A stretch of DNA of 64,000 nt. Origin: Pseudomonas lopnurensis. Lineage in GTDB: Bacteria; Pseudomonadota; Gammaproteobacteria; Pseudomonadales; Pseudomonadaceae. The DNA lies in NCBI RefSeq assembly GCF_015070855.1, contig NZ_JADDIX010000098.1, positions 62,315 to 126,314 on the forward strand, in the 5' to 3' direction. The translations under genes and the position numbers were made by a program. The notes under the pieces were generated by a model. The model saw only the letters and a list, made by a program, of their open reading frames with translations, did not search any database and was not told the DNA's origin. Below are positions 44,559 to 56,865 of this stretch, one piece after another; positions within the stretch are counted from its first letter, which is position 1; the number at the start of each line of letters is the position of its first letter.

Positions 44559-44680
44559 GTTTTCAAAGCGTCGCGAGCGAAGCTTAGGCAAGGCGAAACC
44601 TTGCGAGAAAGCGGAGCTTGCTGGTGCAAGTGAGCATTTCGAGTAAGGTTTCAACGCGGCATAAGCAAGCGCAGCAGCTT
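44559..44680. mobile_element. Diverged relative of the 22877-23030 MITE-like repeat
   Basis: Shares an ordered set of short blocks with that element: GCGAGC, AGGCAAGGCGAAA, GCGAGAAAGCGGAGCTT, and TGAGCATTTCGAGT, followed by TTTCAACGCGGC. The terminal repeats are not preserved. It fills the gap before ubiX. Confidence 0.45.
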
Positions 44681-44693
44681 TGGGAGCAAATTC

Positions 44694-45323
44694 ATGAGCG
44701 GACCGGAACGCATCACTTTGGCCATGACCGGCGCCTCCGGCGCGCAATACGGGCTGCGCCTGCTCGATTGCCTGATCCAGGAAGACCGCGAGGTGCACTT
44801 CCTGATCTCCAAGGCGGCGCAACTGGTGATGGCCACCGAGACCGACGTGGTGCTGCCGGCCAAGCCCCAGGCGATGCAGGCGTTCCTGTGTGAATACACC
44901 GGCGCGGCGGCGGGGCAGATCCGCGTGTTCGCCAAGGAGGACTGGATGGCGCCGCCGGCCTCCGGCTCCGGCGCGCCGACGGCCATGGTGGTGGTGCCCT
45001 GTTCCACCGGCACGCTGTCGGCGATCGCCTGTGGCGCCTGCAACAACCTGATCGAGCGTGCGGCCGATGTCACCCTCAAGGAGCGCCGCCAGCTGATCCT
45101 GGTGCCGCGCGAGGCGCCCTATTCGAGCATCCACCTGGAGAACATGCTCAAGCTGTCGAACCTGGGGGCGGTGATCCTGCCGGCCTCGCCCGGTTTCTAC
45201 CACCAGCCGCAGACCCTCGATGATCTGGTGGATTTCGTCGTCGCACGCATCCTCAACCTGCTCGATATCCCGCAGGACATGCTGCCGCGCTGGGGCGAGC
45301 ACCATATCGTCAGTGACGAGTGA
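44694..45323 (+). CDS. ubiX: Flavin prenyltransferase UbiX
   Basis: A 209-residue enzyme that prenylates FMN to make the cofactor used by the UbiD decarboxylase in ubiquinone biosynthesis. It has the flavodoxin-like start [79 protein letters not shown] near 100-150, and [28 protein letters not shown] near the end. GGGAGC precedes the ATG. Confidence 0.95.
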   Translation: MSGPERITLAMTGASGAQYGLRLLDCLIQEDREVHFLISKAAQLVMATETDVVLPAKPQAMQAFLCEYTGAAAGQIRVFAKEDWMAPPASGSGAPTAMVVVPCSTGTLSAIACGACNNLIERAADVTLKERRQLILVPREAPYSSIHLENMLKLSNLGAVILPASPGFYHQPQTLDDLVDFVVARILNLLDIPQDMLPRWGEHHIVSDE

Positions 45324-45324
45324 G

Positions 45325-45615
45325 ATGATCGGCAGAGCCCTGTTGCTTCTGCTCGTCCTGGGCCTGCTGGGCGGCTGCGCCAGCGTGCGCACGCTGGATG
45401 CGGCCAAGCCCGGTGCGCCGATCATCTATTCCGGCACCCGGCTGGACTGGTACAGCCTCAACGGTGGCTGCTGCCCGCTGGAGCGCTTCGGTGCTCTGGC
45501 GCCGAAGTACCCGGCACTGGATCTGCCTGCCAGCGCCCTGCTGGATAGCCTACTGTTGCCCTTTGCCGTGGCGGCGGAGTTGGGTGTCGGGCTCGGCGTA
45601 CGTGGCGGCCTCTGA
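45325..45615 (+). CDS. YceK/YidQ-family small lipoprotein
   Basis: A 96-residue predicted lipoprotein: MIGRALLLLLVLGLLGGC, with lipobox LGGC (Cys near 18). The remainder has the YceK/YidQ pattern: IIYSGTRLDWYSLNGGCCPLERFGALAPKYPALDLPASALLDSLLLPFAVAAELGVG, which pairs a conserved YSGTR with DLPASALLDSLLLP. The ATG starts one base after the ubiX stop, so they are probably co-transcribed. Function is not known. Confidence 0.85.
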   Translation: MIGRALLLLLVLGLLGGCASVRTLDAAKPGAPIIYSGTRLDWYSLNGGCCPLERFGALAPKYPALDLPASALLDSLLLPFAVAAELGVGLGVRGGL

Positions 45616-45707
45616 ACCGCGCCCGAATGCGGCATAACTGATCTGGGTCCAGGCCGGGCCTTCGCACAACAGGCATAGTCAGCGTCTGCGCCACAAGGAG
45701 AACAGGT

Positions 45708-47537
<1,830 letters not shown>

Positions 47538-47543
47538 GACGAT

Positions 47544-48629
47544 TCAGGCTTCGACGGCGCCCGGGCGCCGTCGCTCATGTTGCGCCAGCGCCCATTCGAC
47601 GTGTTCACGCACCAGCGCCGACGGATCGTCGCGGCGTGCCCGCAGTGCCTCCAGTACGGGAATGCTCGACGGCGCATTGCCCAGGCCCACCGCCAGGTTG
47701 CGCAGCCAGCGTTCGTAACCGGCGCGGCGCAGCGGCGAGCCTTCTGTGCGGCTGAGGAATTCCTCCTCGCTCCAGCGAAACAGCGCGGCCAGTTCGGCGT
47801 TGTCCAGGCTGTGGCGCGGCCGGAAGTCGGCCTGCTCGGTGGGGCGGGCGAAGCGGTTCCACGGGCAGACGATCTGGCAATCGTCGCAACCGAACACGCG
47901 GTTGCCCATCGGCGCGCGCAGCTCGACGGGAATCGGCCCCTTGAGTTCGATGGTCAGGTAGGAGATGCACTTGCGCGCATCCAGCAGTCGTTCGCCGACG
48001 AAGGCGCCGGTGGGGCAGGCCTCCAGGCAGGCGTGGCAGCTGCCGCAGTGCTCGCGCGCGGTGGGCTCGTCGACCGGCAGGGCGATGTCGACGAACAGCT
48101 CGCCGAGGAAGAACCAACTGCCGGCCTGGCGGTTGAGCAGCAGGGTGTTCTTGCCGATCCAGCCGAGCCCGGCCTGCTGGGCCACGGCTTTCTCCAGCAC
48201 CGGCGCGCTGTCGACGAAGGCGCGGAAGCCGAACGGGCCGACCACCTGCTGGATGCGATCGGCCAGTTGCTGCAGGCGCTTGCGGATCAGCTTGTGATAG
48301 TCGCGGCCGAGGGCGTAGCGCGACACGTAGGCCTTCTCCGGTTCGACCAGGCGCCGGGTCATGCCGGTGTCGCCGGGCAGGTAGTCCATGCGCAGCGAGA
48401 TCACCCGCAGGGTGCCAGGCACCAGTTGGTCCGGCCGCGAACGCTTGCTGCCGTGGGCGGCCATGTAATCCATCTCGCCCTGGTAGCCGGCCGCCAGCCA
48501 GCGTTCGAGGTGCGCCGCGTGCTCGCCCAGCTCGACACCGCCGATGCCGACCTGCTGGAAGCCCAGCTCGCGGCCCCACTTCTTGATGGACTGGGCGAGG
48601 GCGGATGGATCGAGAACGGGACTGGACAT
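47544..48629 (-). CDS. queG: Epoxyqueuosine reductase QueG
   Basis: A 361-residue cobalamin- and [4Fe-4S]-dependent enzyme that reduces epoxyqueuosine to queuosine in tRNA. Two ferredoxin-like clusters are visible: CGSCHACLEACPTGAF near 195-210 and FGCDDCQIVCPWNRFA near 250-266. Upstream text SRYALGRDYHKLIRKRLQQLAD near 105 and GWIGKNTLLLNRQAGSWFFLGEL near 155 are typical. The ATG at 48629 (MSSPVLDPS) is chosen; the huge frame beyond it is a shadow. It is divergent from nnrD. Confidence 0.96.
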   Translation of the reverse strand: MSSPVLDPSALAQSIKKWGRELGFQQVGIGGVELGEHAAHLERWLAAGYQGEMDYMAAHGSKRSRPDQLVPGTLRVISLRMDYLPGDTGMTRRLVEPEKAYVSRYALGRDYHKLIRKRLQQLADRIQQVVGPFGFRAFVDSAPVLEKAVAQQAGLGWIGKNTLLLNRQAGSWFFLGELFVDIALPVDEPTAREHCGSCHACLEACPTGAFVGERLLDARKCISYLTIELKGPIPVELRAPMGNRVFGCDDCQIVCPWNRFARPTEQADFRPRHSLDNAELAALFRWSEEEFLSRTEGSPLRRAGYERWLRNLAVGLGNAPSSIPVLEALRARRDDPSALVREHVEWALAQHERRRPGAVEA

Positions 48630-48683
48630 CGGAGAGCGGCTTGGCGGGCGGGTGCGTATAATTCTGCCAGACATTCCGCCGCG

Positions 48684-50189
48684 ATGATGCCTGCCCCGAT
48701 GACCGACTCCCTGCCCGTCGCCCTGTATACCGCCGCCCAGGTGCGCGAACTCGATGCCCGCCTGATCGCCGCCGGCACGCCCGGTTTCGAACTGATGCAG
48801 CGCGCCGCCCATGCCGCCTGGCGCGCGCTGCGGCGGCGCTGGCCGCAGGCCGCTGCGCTCACGGTACTGGCCGGACGCGGCAACAACGCCGGCGACGGCT
48901 ACCTGGTCGCGGCGCTGGCCCGGCGTGCCGGCTGGCAGGTGGCGGTACTGAGTGTGGGCGATCCGCAGGCGTTGCAGGGCGATGCCGCGCGGGCCTTCGC
49001 CGAGGCGCGCGATTGCGGCGTGCGTATCGAGCCCTGGCGCGCGGATGCGACGCTGCAGGGCGTGCTGGTGGATGCGCTGCTGGGTACCGGCATCAGCGGC
49101 GAGGTACGCGAGCCCTATGCCGGCGCCATCGCCGCGATCAACGAAAGCGGCCTGCCGGTATTGGCGATCGACCTGCCGTCCGGTCTCTGCGCCAATACCG
49201 GGCGGGTGCTGGGCCAGGCCGTGCGTGCCGAGCTCAGCGTGACCTTCATCGGCCTCAAGCTCGGCCTGTTCACCGGCGAGGGGCCGGATCGGGCGGGCGC
49301 GCGGGTGTTCGACGATCTGCAGGCCGATCCGCAGGTCGTTGCGCAGGTCGAAAGCGAGGCTGTGCGTCTCGACCGGCCATCCCTGGCCCGCGTCGCGCCG
49401 CGTTCGCCGGTGGCCCACAAGGGCAGCTTCGGCCAGGTGCTGGTGATCGGCGGCGATCTCGGCACTGGCGGCGCCGCGTTGCTCAGTGCCGAAGCGGCGC
49501 TGCGCTGCGGCGCCGGCATGGTGACGCTGGCGACCCGGCCGGAGCATGTCACGGCGTCGCTGGTGCGGCGTCCGGAAATCATGTGCCACGGCGTCGAGTC
49601 GACCTACGGCCTCACGGCGCTGGTGGAGCGCGCCGACGTTCTGGTGGTTGGTCCTGGTCTGGGCCAGGCGCCCTGGGGGCGCAGCCTGCTTTCGCTGGCG
49701 GCGCAGCGCGAGGTGCCACAGGTGTGGGACGCCGATGCGTTGAACCTGCTGGCGGGCGGCGGCGTCGAACTGCCGTCCGGCTGCGTGATCACACCGCATC
49801 CGGGCGAGGCCGCGCGGCTGCTGCAGTGTTCCACGGCCGAGGTCCAGGCCGATCGTCCGACCGCGGTGCGTGAGTTGGCCAGGCGCTACGCCTGCGTGGC
49901 GCTGCTCAAGGGCGCCGGCACGCTGATCGCCGAGCCCGACGGCCGGCTGGCGCTGTGCGATCGCGGTCATCCGGCGATGGCCAGCGCCGGCCTCGGCGAC
50001 GTGCTGGCCGGTGTCGTCGGTGCGCTGCTGGCGCAGGGCCTGATTCCTTTCGATGCCGCCTGTCTGGCGGTCTGGCTGCACGCTGCGGCGGGTGAGCGGC
50101 TCGGCAGCCAGGGCCGTGGGTTGGCCGCCAGTGATCTGATTCCGCTGATCCGTCAGTTGCTCGAGGAGCAGTCGCCATGCCTGAAGTGA
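48684..50189 (+). CDS. nnrD: Bifunctional NAD(P)HX epimerase/dehydratase NnrD
   Basis: A 501-residue repair enzyme for hydrated NAD(P)H. The N-terminal YjeF epimerase domain (about 15-215) has VLAGRGNNAGDGYLVAALA near 60 and AIDLPSGLCANTG near 158. The C-terminal ADP-dependent dehydratase domain (about 235-500) has GSFGQVLVIGGDLGTGGAALLSAEAALRCGAGMVTLATRP, DADALNLL near 352, TPHPGEAARLL near 372, and GLGDVLAGVVGALLAQG near 435. The start is uncertain among ATGs at 48684, 48687 and 48699. It overlaps tsaE by 13 bp. Confidence 0.94.
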   Translation: MMPAPMTDSLPVALYTAAQVRELDARLIAAGTPGFELMQRAAHAAWRALRRRWPQAAALTVLAGRGNNAGDGYLVAALARRAGWQVAVLSVGDPQALQGDAARAFAEARDCGVRIEPWRADATLQGVLVDALLGTGISGEVREPYAGAIAAINESGLPVLAIDLPSGLCANTGRVLGQAVRAELSVTFIGLKLGLFTGEGPDRAGARVFDDLQADPQVVAQVESEAVRLDRPSLARVAPRSPVAHKGSFGQVLVIGGDLGTGGAALLSAEAALRCGAGMVTLATRPEHVTASLVRRPEIMCHGVESTYGLTALVERADVLVVGPGLGQAPWGRSLLSLAAQREVPQVWDADALNLLAGGGVELPSGCVITPHPGEAARLLQCSTAEVQADRPTAVRELARRYACVALLKGAGTLIAEPDGRLALCDRGHPAMASAGLGDVLAGVVGALLAQGLIPFDAACLAVWLHAAAGERLGSQGRGLAASDLIPLIRQLLEEQSPCLK

Positions 50190-50647
50190 CACTGTACGCC
50201 GAAGACGAGGCAAGGATGCTGGCCGTGGGCGCGCGCATCGCCCGGGCGACCGGTGGTCGCGGCGTGATCTATCTGCATGGCGATCTCGGTGCCGGCAAGA
50301 CCACGCTGTCGCGCGGGCTGATTCGCGGTTTCGGTCATGAGGGCAAGGTCAAGAGCCCGACCTTCACCCTGGTCGAGCCCTACGAGATCGACGCCCTGCG
50401 CGTGTTCCATTTCGACCTCTACCGGCTGGTCGATCCGCAGGAGCTGGAATTTCTCGGCATCCGCGACTATTTCGAAGGGGATGCGCTGTGTCTGGTGGAA
50501 TGGCCGGAGCGCGGGGTCGGCATTTTGCCAAAGGCCGATATGGACATTACCATTACGCCGCATGAGGCCGGCCGTACGCTGCGCCTGTCGCCCCACACCG
50601 CGCGGGGCGATGCCTGGTGTGCCGCCCTGACCGATGGAGAGCTATGA
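50177..50647 (+). CDS. tsaE: tRNA t6A biosynthesis ATPase TsaE
   Basis: A 156-residue P-loop ATPase that energises the TsaB-TsaD-TsaE complex making N6-threonylcarbamoyladenosine in tRNA. Walker A GDLGAGKT is at residues 35-42, VKSPTFTLVEPYE near 57, FHFDLYRLVDPQELEFLGIRDYF near 75, and CLVEWPERG near 106. It overlaps nnrD upstream and amiB downstream (4 bases, ATGA), implying tight coupling. Confidence 0.96.
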   Translation: MPEVTLYAEDEARMLAVGARIARATGGRGVIYLHGDLGAGKTTLSRGLIRGFGHEGKVKSPTFTLVEPYEIDALRVFHFDLYRLVDPQELEFLGIRDYFEGDALCLVEWPERGVGILPKADMDITITPHEAGRTLRLSPHTARGDAWCAALTDGEL

Positions 50648-52080
50648 ATAACATGGGGTTGGGTATGCGCATTCGCGCCCTGGTTGGTGGTCTGGCGCTG
50701 TCGCTCATGGCGGCGGACCTCTTCGCCGCCAGCGATGTGCAGAGCGTGCGCCTGTGGCGTGCGCCGGACAACACCCGCCTGGTGTTCGACCTGTCCGGGC
50801 CGGTCGAGCACAAGGTCTTCACCCTCACCGCGCCGGATCGCCTGGTCATCGATGTCACGGATGCCGCGCTCAAGGCCCGGCTCGATCAGTTGCCGCTGAA
50901 GAACACGCCGGTGGCCGCGTTGCGCGCCGGGCAGCACGACGCCAATACGCTGCGGGTGGTGGTCGATCTGCATGCGCCGGTGTCGCCGAAGAGCTTCAGC
51001 CTGACGCCCAATCAGCAGTACGGCCATCGCCTGGTGGTCGATCTGTTCGACCAGGGCAGCGCCGCATCCAGGCCCGCCGAGCCTCCGGTCACCGCCACGG
51101 CGGCGACGCCCGCAGCCCCTGTTTCGCCGACACTGCCGGCGGTGAAGCTGCCGGCGGTGCCCAGCAGCAAGCGCGACATCGTCATCGCCATCGATGCCGG
51201 CCATGGCGGCGAGGACCCCGGTGCCATCGGCCCGGGCAAAGTCTACGAGAAGAACGTGGTGCTGCAGATTTCCAAGGAGCTGCAGCGCCAGATCAATGCC
51301 GAGAAGGGCTTCCGCGCCGAACTGGTGCGCACCGGCGACTACTTCATCCCGCTGCGCAAGCGCACCGAGATCGCGCGCAAGAAGGGCGCCGATCTGTTCG
51401 TCTCGATCCATGCCGATGCCGCGCCACGCTCGGCGGCCTATGGCGCCTCGGTATTCGCCCTGTCGGATCGCGGCGCCACCTCGGAGACCGCGCGCTGGCT
51501 GGCCGACAGCGAGAACCGTTCGGATCTGATCGGCGGCGCCGGCAACGTCAGCCTCGGCGACAAGGACCAGATGCTCGCCGGCGTGCTGCTGGACCTGTCG
51601 ATGACCGCCTCGCTGTCATCCAGCCTCAACGTCGGGCAGAAGGTGCTGAGCAACATGGGCCATATCACGCCGCTGCACAAGCGCCGGGTCGAGCAGGCCG
51701 GCTTCATGGTGCTCAAGTCGCCGGACATCCCGTCGATCCTGGTGGAAACCGGGTTCATCTCCAATCCCTCCGAGGCGCGCAAGCTGCAGACCGCCAGCCA
51801 CCAGCAGGCGCTGGCGCGCTCGATTCACAGCGGGGTGCGGCAGTTCTTCCACGAAAACCCGCCGCCGGGCAGCTACGTCGCCTGGCTGCGTGATTCGGGC
51901 AAGATCGCCAGCGGCCCGCGCGAGCATGTGGTGCGTTCGGGCGAGAGCCTGGCGCTGCTCGCCCAGCGCTATCAGATCAGTCTGGCCTCCTTGCGCAGTG
52001 CCAACAACCTGAGCAGCGACGTGATCAAGATCGGTCAGACGCTGAGCATTCCCGCCACCACCCTGGCCTCGCAGCCATGA
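50644..52080 (+). CDS. amiB: N-acetylmuramoyl-L-alanine amidase AmiB
   Basis: A 478-residue periplasmic murein amidase used in cell separation. A signal peptide (about 1-29, ending LFAA) is followed by an AMIN domain (about 33-140), a Pro/Ala linker (about 140-175), the zinc amidase_3 domain (about 178-410: [16 protein letters not shown] with its His ligand; Glu in [18 protein letters not shown]), and a C-terminal LysM repeat ([39 protein letters not shown]). The ATG at 50644 overlaps the tsaE stop. Its stop overlaps mutL. Confidence 0.96.
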   Translation: MNNMGLGMRIRALVGGLALSLMAADLFAASDVQSVRLWRAPDNTRLVFDLSGPVEHKVFTLTAPDRLVIDVTDAALKARLDQLPLKNTPVAALRAGQHDANTLRVVVDLHAPVSPKSFSLTPNQQYGHRLVVDLFDQGSAASRPAEPPVTATAATPAAPVSPTLPAVKLPAVPSSKRDIVIAIDAGHGGEDPGAIGPGKVYEKNVVLQISKELQRQINAEKGFRAELVRTGDYFIPLRKRTEIARKKGADLFVSIHADAAPRSAAYGASVFALSDRGATSETARWLADSENRSDLIGGAGNVSLGDKDQMLAGVLLDLSMTASLSSSLNVGQKVLSNMGHITPLHKRRVEQAGFMVLKSPDIPSILVETGFISNPSEARKLQTASHQQALARSIHSGVRQFFHENPPPGSYVAWLRDSGKIASGPREHVVRSGESLALLAQRYQISLASLRSANNLSSDVIKIGQTLSIPATTLASQP

Positions 52081-53954
52081 GCGATATGCCGCGCATCCAG
52101 CTGCTGAGCCCGCGGCTGGCGAACCAGATCGCCGCCGGCGAGGTGGTCGAACGTCCGGCCTCGGTGATCAAGGAGCTGCTGGAAAACAGCCTGGACTCCG
52201 GCGCCCGGCGCATCGAGGTGGACGTCGAGCAGGGCGGCGTCAAGCTGTTGCGGGTGCGCGACGATGGCTGCGGCATTTCGCCGGACGACCTGCCGCTGGC
52301 CCTGGCGCGCCATGCCACCAGCAAGATTCGCGACCTCGAAGACCTCGAACGGGTGATGAGCCTCGGCTTTCGCGGCGAAGCGCTGGCGTCCATCAGTTCC
52401 GTCTCGCGCCTGACGCTGACCTCGCGCACCGCCGAGGCCGGCGAGGCCTGGCAGGTGGAAACCGAAGGCCGCGAAATGGAGGCGCGGGTGCAGCCGGCGG
52501 CGCACCCGGTCGGCACCTCGGTCGAGGTGCGCGACCTGTTCTTCAACACGCCGGCGCGGCGCAAGTTCCTGCGCACCGAGAAGACCGAGTTCGATCATCT
52601 GCAGGAGGTGATCAAGCGCCTGGCGCTGGCGCGCTTCGACGTCGCCTTCCACCTGCGCCACAACGGCAAGGGCGTGCTGGCGCTGCATCAGGCCGCCGAC
52701 GATGCCGCGCGGGCGCGGCGGGTGGCGGCGGTGTGCGGCCCGGCCTTCCTCGAACAGGCGCTGCCCATCGAGATCGAGCGCAACGGGCTGCGGCTGTGGG
52801 GTTGGGTCGGCTTGCCGACTTTCTCGCGCAGCCAGGCCGACCTCCAGTACTTCTACGTCAACGGGCGCATGGTCCGTGACAAGCTGGTCGCCCACGCGGT
52901 GCGCCAGGCCTATCGCGACGTGCTGTTCAACGGCCGCCACCCGACCTTCGTGCTGTTCCTCGACGTCGATCCGGCGGTGGTGGACGTCAACGTGCACCCG
53001 ACCAAGCACGAGGTGCGCTTTCGCGATAGCCGGATGGTGCACGATTTCCTCTACGGCACGCTGCACCGCGCGCTGGGCGACGTGCGGCCGGAAGATCAGC
53101 TGGCGGCGCCGGCCAGCGTCGCGCCGATGACCCAGGCCACGGGATTGGCCGCCGGCGTATTCGCCGGGCAGAACGAGATGAGCCTGTCGGCCAGCGTGCT
53201 CGAAAGGCCCCAGGGCGAGTCGCCGGCCTGGCGTGGTGCCGGGGCCGGCTACCAGGCGCCGCGCCCGACCTCCGGCGGCTATACCGCCGAAACCCAGGGT
53301 GCCTATCGGGAATTCTTCTCGCCACTGGCCGAGCCCGGCCCCGCACCGCTGCCGGCGAGCCAGGACGACGTCCCGCCGCTGGGCTATGCGCTGGCGCAGC
53401 TCAAGGGCGTCTACATCCTCGCCGAGAACGCCCAGGGCATGGTGCTGGTGGACATGCATGCCGCCCACGAGCGCATCACCTACGAGCGGTTGAAGACCGC
53501 CATGGCCAGCGAGGGATTGCGCGGCCAGCCGCTGCTGGTGCCCGAATCCGTCGCAGTGAGCCAGCGCGAGGCCGATTGTGCCGAGGAGCACGGGCAGTGG
53601 TTCCAGAAACTCGGCTTCGAGCTGCAGCGGCTCGGTCCGGAAACCTTGGCGATCCGCCAGATTCCATCATTGTTGAAACAGGCCGAGGCGACCCAACTGG
53701 TCCGCGACGTGCTCGCCGATCTGCTGGAATACGGCACCAGCGACCGCATCCAGGCGCACCTCAACGAGCTGCTGGCGACCATGGCCTGCCACGGCGCGGT
53801 ACGCGCCAACCGGCGCCTGACGGTCCCCGAGATGAACGCCCTGCTGCGCGACATGGAACATACCGAGCGCAGCGGCCAGTGCAACCATGGCCGCCCGACC
53901 TGGACGCAGCTGGGCATGGACGAGCTGGACAAGCTGTTCCTGCGGGGGCGGTAG
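52077..53954 (+). CDS. mutL: DNA mismatch repair protein MutL
   Basis: A 625-residue GHKL ATPase coordinating mismatch repair. Signatures: [26 protein letters not shown] (residues 16-43, Mg-ATP Glu/Asn), [23 protein letters not shown] near 61, [19 protein letters not shown] near 95, and [13 protein letters not shown] near 300. The C-terminal dimerisation domain has [17 protein letters not shown] near 460, and [24 protein letters not shown] near 570. The ATG overlaps the amiB stop by 4 bases. Confidence 0.97.
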   Translation: MSDMPRIQLLSPRLANQIAAGEVVERPASVIKELLENSLDSGARRIEVDVEQGGVKLLRVRDDGCGISPDDLPLALARHATSKIRDLEDLERVMSLGFRGEALASISSVSRLTLTSRTAEAGEAWQVETEGREMEARVQPAAHPVGTSVEVRDLFFNTPARRKFLRTEKTEFDHLQEVIKRLALARFDVAFHLRHNGKGVLALHQAADDAARARRVAAVCGPAFLEQALPIEIERNGLRLWGWVGLPTFSRSQADLQYFYVNGRMVRDKLVAHAVRQAYRDVLFNGRHPTFVLFLDVDPAVVDVNVHPTKHEVRFRDSRMVHDFLYGTLHRALGDVRPEDQLAAPASVAPMTQATGLAAGVFAGQNEMSLSASVLERPQGESPAWRGAGAGYQAPRPTSGGYTAETQGAYREFFSPLAEPGPAPLPASQDDVPPLGYALAQLKGVYILAENAQGMVLVDMHAAHERITYERLKTAMASEGLRGQPLLVPESVAVSQREADCAEEHGQWFQKLGFELQRLGPETLAIRQIPSLLKQAEATQLVRDVLADLLEYGTSDRIQAHLNELLATMACHGAVRANRRLTVPEMNALLRDMEHTERSGQCNHGRPTWTQLGMDELDKLFLRGR

Positions 53955-54178
53955 GAGCAGCGGCAAGCCGCAAGCCGCAAGCTTCAAGTAAAAGCGAGAA
54001 AGCAGCCTCAAGCGGCAAGCAGGTAGCCGGGTAGGGTGGGCTTCAGCCCACCAAGGCTCGCCGCCACTGTCGGTGGGCTGAAGCGGAGCGCCGCCCGGCC
54101 CACCCTACGCTCGCTTGCAGCTTGCAGCTTGCAGCTTGCAGCTTGAAACTATGCGGCCGCATGCAGTCGAGCTCGCCG
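53955..54178. repeat. Repeat cluster between mutL and miaA
   Basis: CAAGC-rich units (53962-54025), a palindromic GTAGGGTGGGCTTCAGCCC...GGCCCACCCTAC hairpin (54031-54109), and a tandem GCTTGCA heptamer (54113-54147) fill the gap. An ATG at 54122-54161 region opens an extended miaA frame, but the sequence is repeat-derived. Confidence 0.75.
54113..54147. repeat. Tandem GCTTGCA heptamer, about five copies
   Basis: Four perfect GCTTGCA units and a fifth ending GCTTGAA lie 30 bp before the miaA start codon. The length is prone to slippage. It may be the unit from which the CAAGC repeats elsewhere are built. Confidence 0.85.
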
Positions 54179-55150
54179 ATGTCCCGTCTTCCCCCCGCCA
54201 TCTTCCTCATGGGGCCCACCGCCTCCGGCAAGACCGATCTCGCCCTGGAGCTCGCCCGCGTGCTGCCCTGCGAGCTGATCAGCGTCGATTCGGCACTGGT
54301 CTATCGCGGCATGGACATCGGTACGGCCAAACCGTCGGCGGATGTACTGGCGGCGTTTCCGCACCGGCTGGTGGACATTCGCGATCCGGCGCAGAGCTAT
54401 TCGGCGGCCGAGTTCAGCGAGGATGCGTTGGCGGCCATGGCCGAAATCACGGCGGCGGGGCGCATTCCGCTGCTGGTCGGCGGGACGATGTTGTATTACA
54501 AGGCATTACGCGACGGGCTCGCCGACATGCCGGGCGCCGATCCGGCGGTGCGCGCCGAACTCGAGGCGCAGGCCGCGGCCGAGGGGCTGCAGGCGCTGCA
54601 TCGGCAGCTCGCCGAGGTCGATCCGCAATCGGCTGCGCGGATTCACCCGAACGATCCGCAGCGGCTGGTGCGCGCCCTGGAGGTCTACCGGGTCAGCGGT
54701 CTGAGCATGAGCGAGCACCGCGCCCGACAAAGGTCGGAAAAAGCCGTTGCAGACGCACCGGGGGCGGGAGTCTTGCCTTATACTGTCGCGCACTTGTGCA
54801 TCGCGCCGGCGCAGCGTCATATCCTGCATCAGCGTATCGAACAGCGTTTCAACCATATGGTTGAACAGGGCTTTGTCGAAGAGGTCGAAGCCTTGCGCGG
54901 TCGTGGCGACCTGCATCCCGGCATGCCGTCGATGAGGGCAGTGGGCTATCGGCAGGTCTGGGAATATCTGGACGGCTCGATCTCCAGGGACGAAATGATT
55001 CAGCGCGGCATCATCGCGACTCGGCAATTGGCCAAGCGGCAGTTCACCTGGTTGCGAAGCTGGGGGGAGGTGCACTGGCTGGATAGCCTGGCCTGCGACA
55101 ATCTGCCGCGAGCATTGAAATACCTGCGATCGCTCACCATATTGAGCTGA
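54179..55150 (+). CDS. miaA: tRNA dimethylallyltransferase MiaA
   Basis: A 323-residue enzyme adding an isopentenyl group to A37 of tRNAs reading UNN codons. P-loop [11 protein letters not shown] (near 12-22), [18 protein letters not shown] near 37, [14 protein letters not shown] near 65, and [13 protein letters not shown] near 98 are present. The ATG at 54179 ([12 protein letters not shown]) gives the Pseudomonas length; earlier in-frame ATGs would be repeat-derived. It is followed by hfq, as in most gammaproteobacteria. Confidence 0.96.
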   Translation: MSRLPPAIFLMGPTASGKTDLALELARVLPCELISVDSALVYRGMDIGTAKPSADVLAAFPHRLVDIRDPAQSYSAAEFSEDALAAMAEITAAGRIPLLVGGTMLYYKALRDGLADMPGADPAVRAELEAQAAAEGLQALHRQLAEVDPQSAARIHPNDPQRLVRALEVYRVSGLSMSEHRARQRSEKAVADAPGAGVLPYTVAHLCIAPAQRHILHQRIEQRFNHMVEQGFVEEVEALRGRGDLHPGMPSMRAVGYRQVWEYLDGSISRDEMIQRGIIATRQLAKRQFTWLRSWGEVHWLDSLACDNLPRALKYLRSLTILS

Positions 55151-55231
55151 CATCGCTAATTGACCGTCTATTCTCAGACAAGTGGATCGTCGGTTGTACT
55201 TTTAAAAACTAATGAAAAACAGATCCCCTAA

Positions 55232-55498
<267 letters not shown>

Positions 55499-55511
55499 GG
55501 GGGGGGCTTCC

Positions 55512-56813
55512 TTGTTCTTCGAACGTCCCGGTGGTGGTGAGCGGGCTATCCTGGTGCACCTGGATGGCCAGGACCCCGCGGCGCGCGAGGATCCCCAGGA
55601 ATTCCAGGAGCTGGCCCGCTCGGCGGGTGCCGAGGCGGTTTGCTTCGTCAATGTGGCCCGCCACCAGCCATCGGCCAAGTTCCTGATCGGCAGCGGCAAG
55701 GTCGAGGAGTTGCATGATCTCGTCAAGGAGGGCGAGGTCGAGCTGGTCATCTTCAACCACACGCTGACACCCAGCCAGGAGCGCAATCTCGAGCGTGCGC
55801 TCGAATGCCGCGTGCTCGATCGAACCGGGCTGATCCTGGACATCTTCGCCCAGCGTGCGCGAACCCATGAAGGCAAACTGCAGGTCGAACTGGCGCAGCT
55901 CGAGCACATGAGCACACGGCTGGTGCGTGGCTGGACCCACCTGGAGCGACAGAAGGGCGGTATCGGCCTGCGCGGTCCGGGGGAAACCCAGCTGGAGACC
56001 GACCGGCGCCTGTTGCGGGTGCGCATCCGTCAGATCAAGCAGCGCCTGGAAAAGGTTCGCGGGCAGCGCGAACAGGCTCGGCGTGGCCGGCGGCGCGCCG
56101 ACATTCCTTCGGTTTCCCTGGTCGGTTACACCAACGCCGGCAAGTCCACGCTGTTCAATGCGCTGACCGAATCCGAGGTCTACGCCGCGAACCAGCTGTT
56201 CGCCACCCTCGATCCGACCTTGCGCCGGCTGGAGCTCGAGGATGTCGGCCCGGTAATTCTCGCCGATACCGTGGGTTTCATCCGGCATCTGCCGCACAAG
56301 CTGGTGGAGTCTTTCCGTGCGACGCTGGAGGAGTCCAGCAATGCCGATCTGCTGCTGCACGTCATCGACGCCCATGAGCCCGAGCGTGATCAGCAGATCG
56401 AGCAGGTGCTGGCGGTGCTGGGCGAAATCGGCGCGCAGGAGCTGCCCATGCTGGAGGTCTACAACAAGGTCGATCTCATGGACGGCATCGAGCCGCAGAT
56501 CCAGCGCGATGCCGATGGCAGGCCGCAGCGGGTATGGGTTTCCGCGCGCGAGGGGCTGGGGCTCGACCTGCTGCGTCAGGCGGTCGCCGAGCTGCTCGGC
56601 GACGATCTGTTCGTCGGTACGCTGTGCCTGCCACAGAGCCTGGGACGCCTGCGAGCACAGTTTTTCCAGCTCGGCGCGGTGCAGCGTGAAAGCCATGATG
56701 AAGAGGGTGGCAGTCTGCTGGAGGTCCGCCTGCCACGCATCGAATTGAATCGCTTGATCAGTCGCGAGGGGTTGCCGTTGAACGCATTTCTCGAGCAACA
56801 CACTTTGCAATAA
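55512..56813 (+). CDS. hflX: Ribosome-associated GTPase HflX
   Basis: A 433-residue GTPase that binds the 50S subunit and helps rescue stalled or heat-damaged ribosomes. The N-terminal domain contains VNVARHQPSAKFLIGSGKVEEL near 44, then GGIGLRGPGETQLETDRR near 151. The G domain has GYTNAGKST (G1, near 209), DPTLR (G2), DTVGF (G3, near 253) and NKVD (G4, near 319). The start is a TTG at 55512, only 13 bp after the hfq stop; the first residues MFFERP are as in other Pseudomonas HflX. Confidence 0.96.
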   Translation: MFFERPGGGERAILVHLDGQDPAAREDPQEFQELARSAGAEAVCFVNVARHQPSAKFLIGSGKVEELHDLVKEGEVELVIFNHTLTPSQERNLERALECRVLDRTGLILDIFAQRARTHEGKLQVELAQLEHMSTRLVRGWTHLERQKGGIGLRGPGETQLETDRRLLRVRIRQIKQRLEKVRGQREQARRGRRRADIPSVSLVGYTNAGKSTLFNALTESEVYAANQLFATLDPTLRRLELEDVGPVILADTVGFIRHLPHKLVESFRATLEESSNADLLLHVIDAHEPERDQQIEQVLAVLGEIGAQELPMLEVYNKVDLMDGIEPQIQRDADGRPQRVWVSAREGLGLDLLRQAVAELLGDDLFVGTLCLPQSLGRLRAQFFQLGAVQRESHDEEGGSLLEVRLPRIELNRLISREGLPLNAFLEQHTLQ

Positions 56814-56865
56814 AGCCTGTATCGGCAATTTTGCCGGGCACTCAGGGCTTTCTGTAGCATTGGCG

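Noticed and set aside
47577-48683. Long plus-strand open frame continuous with nnrD
   Set aside because: It is antisense to queG; high GC produces long shadow frames. The NnrD family starts near 48684.
54113-54147. CRISPR-like array in the GCTTGCA repeats
   Set aside because: Units are 7 bp with no spacers and no cas genes nearby.
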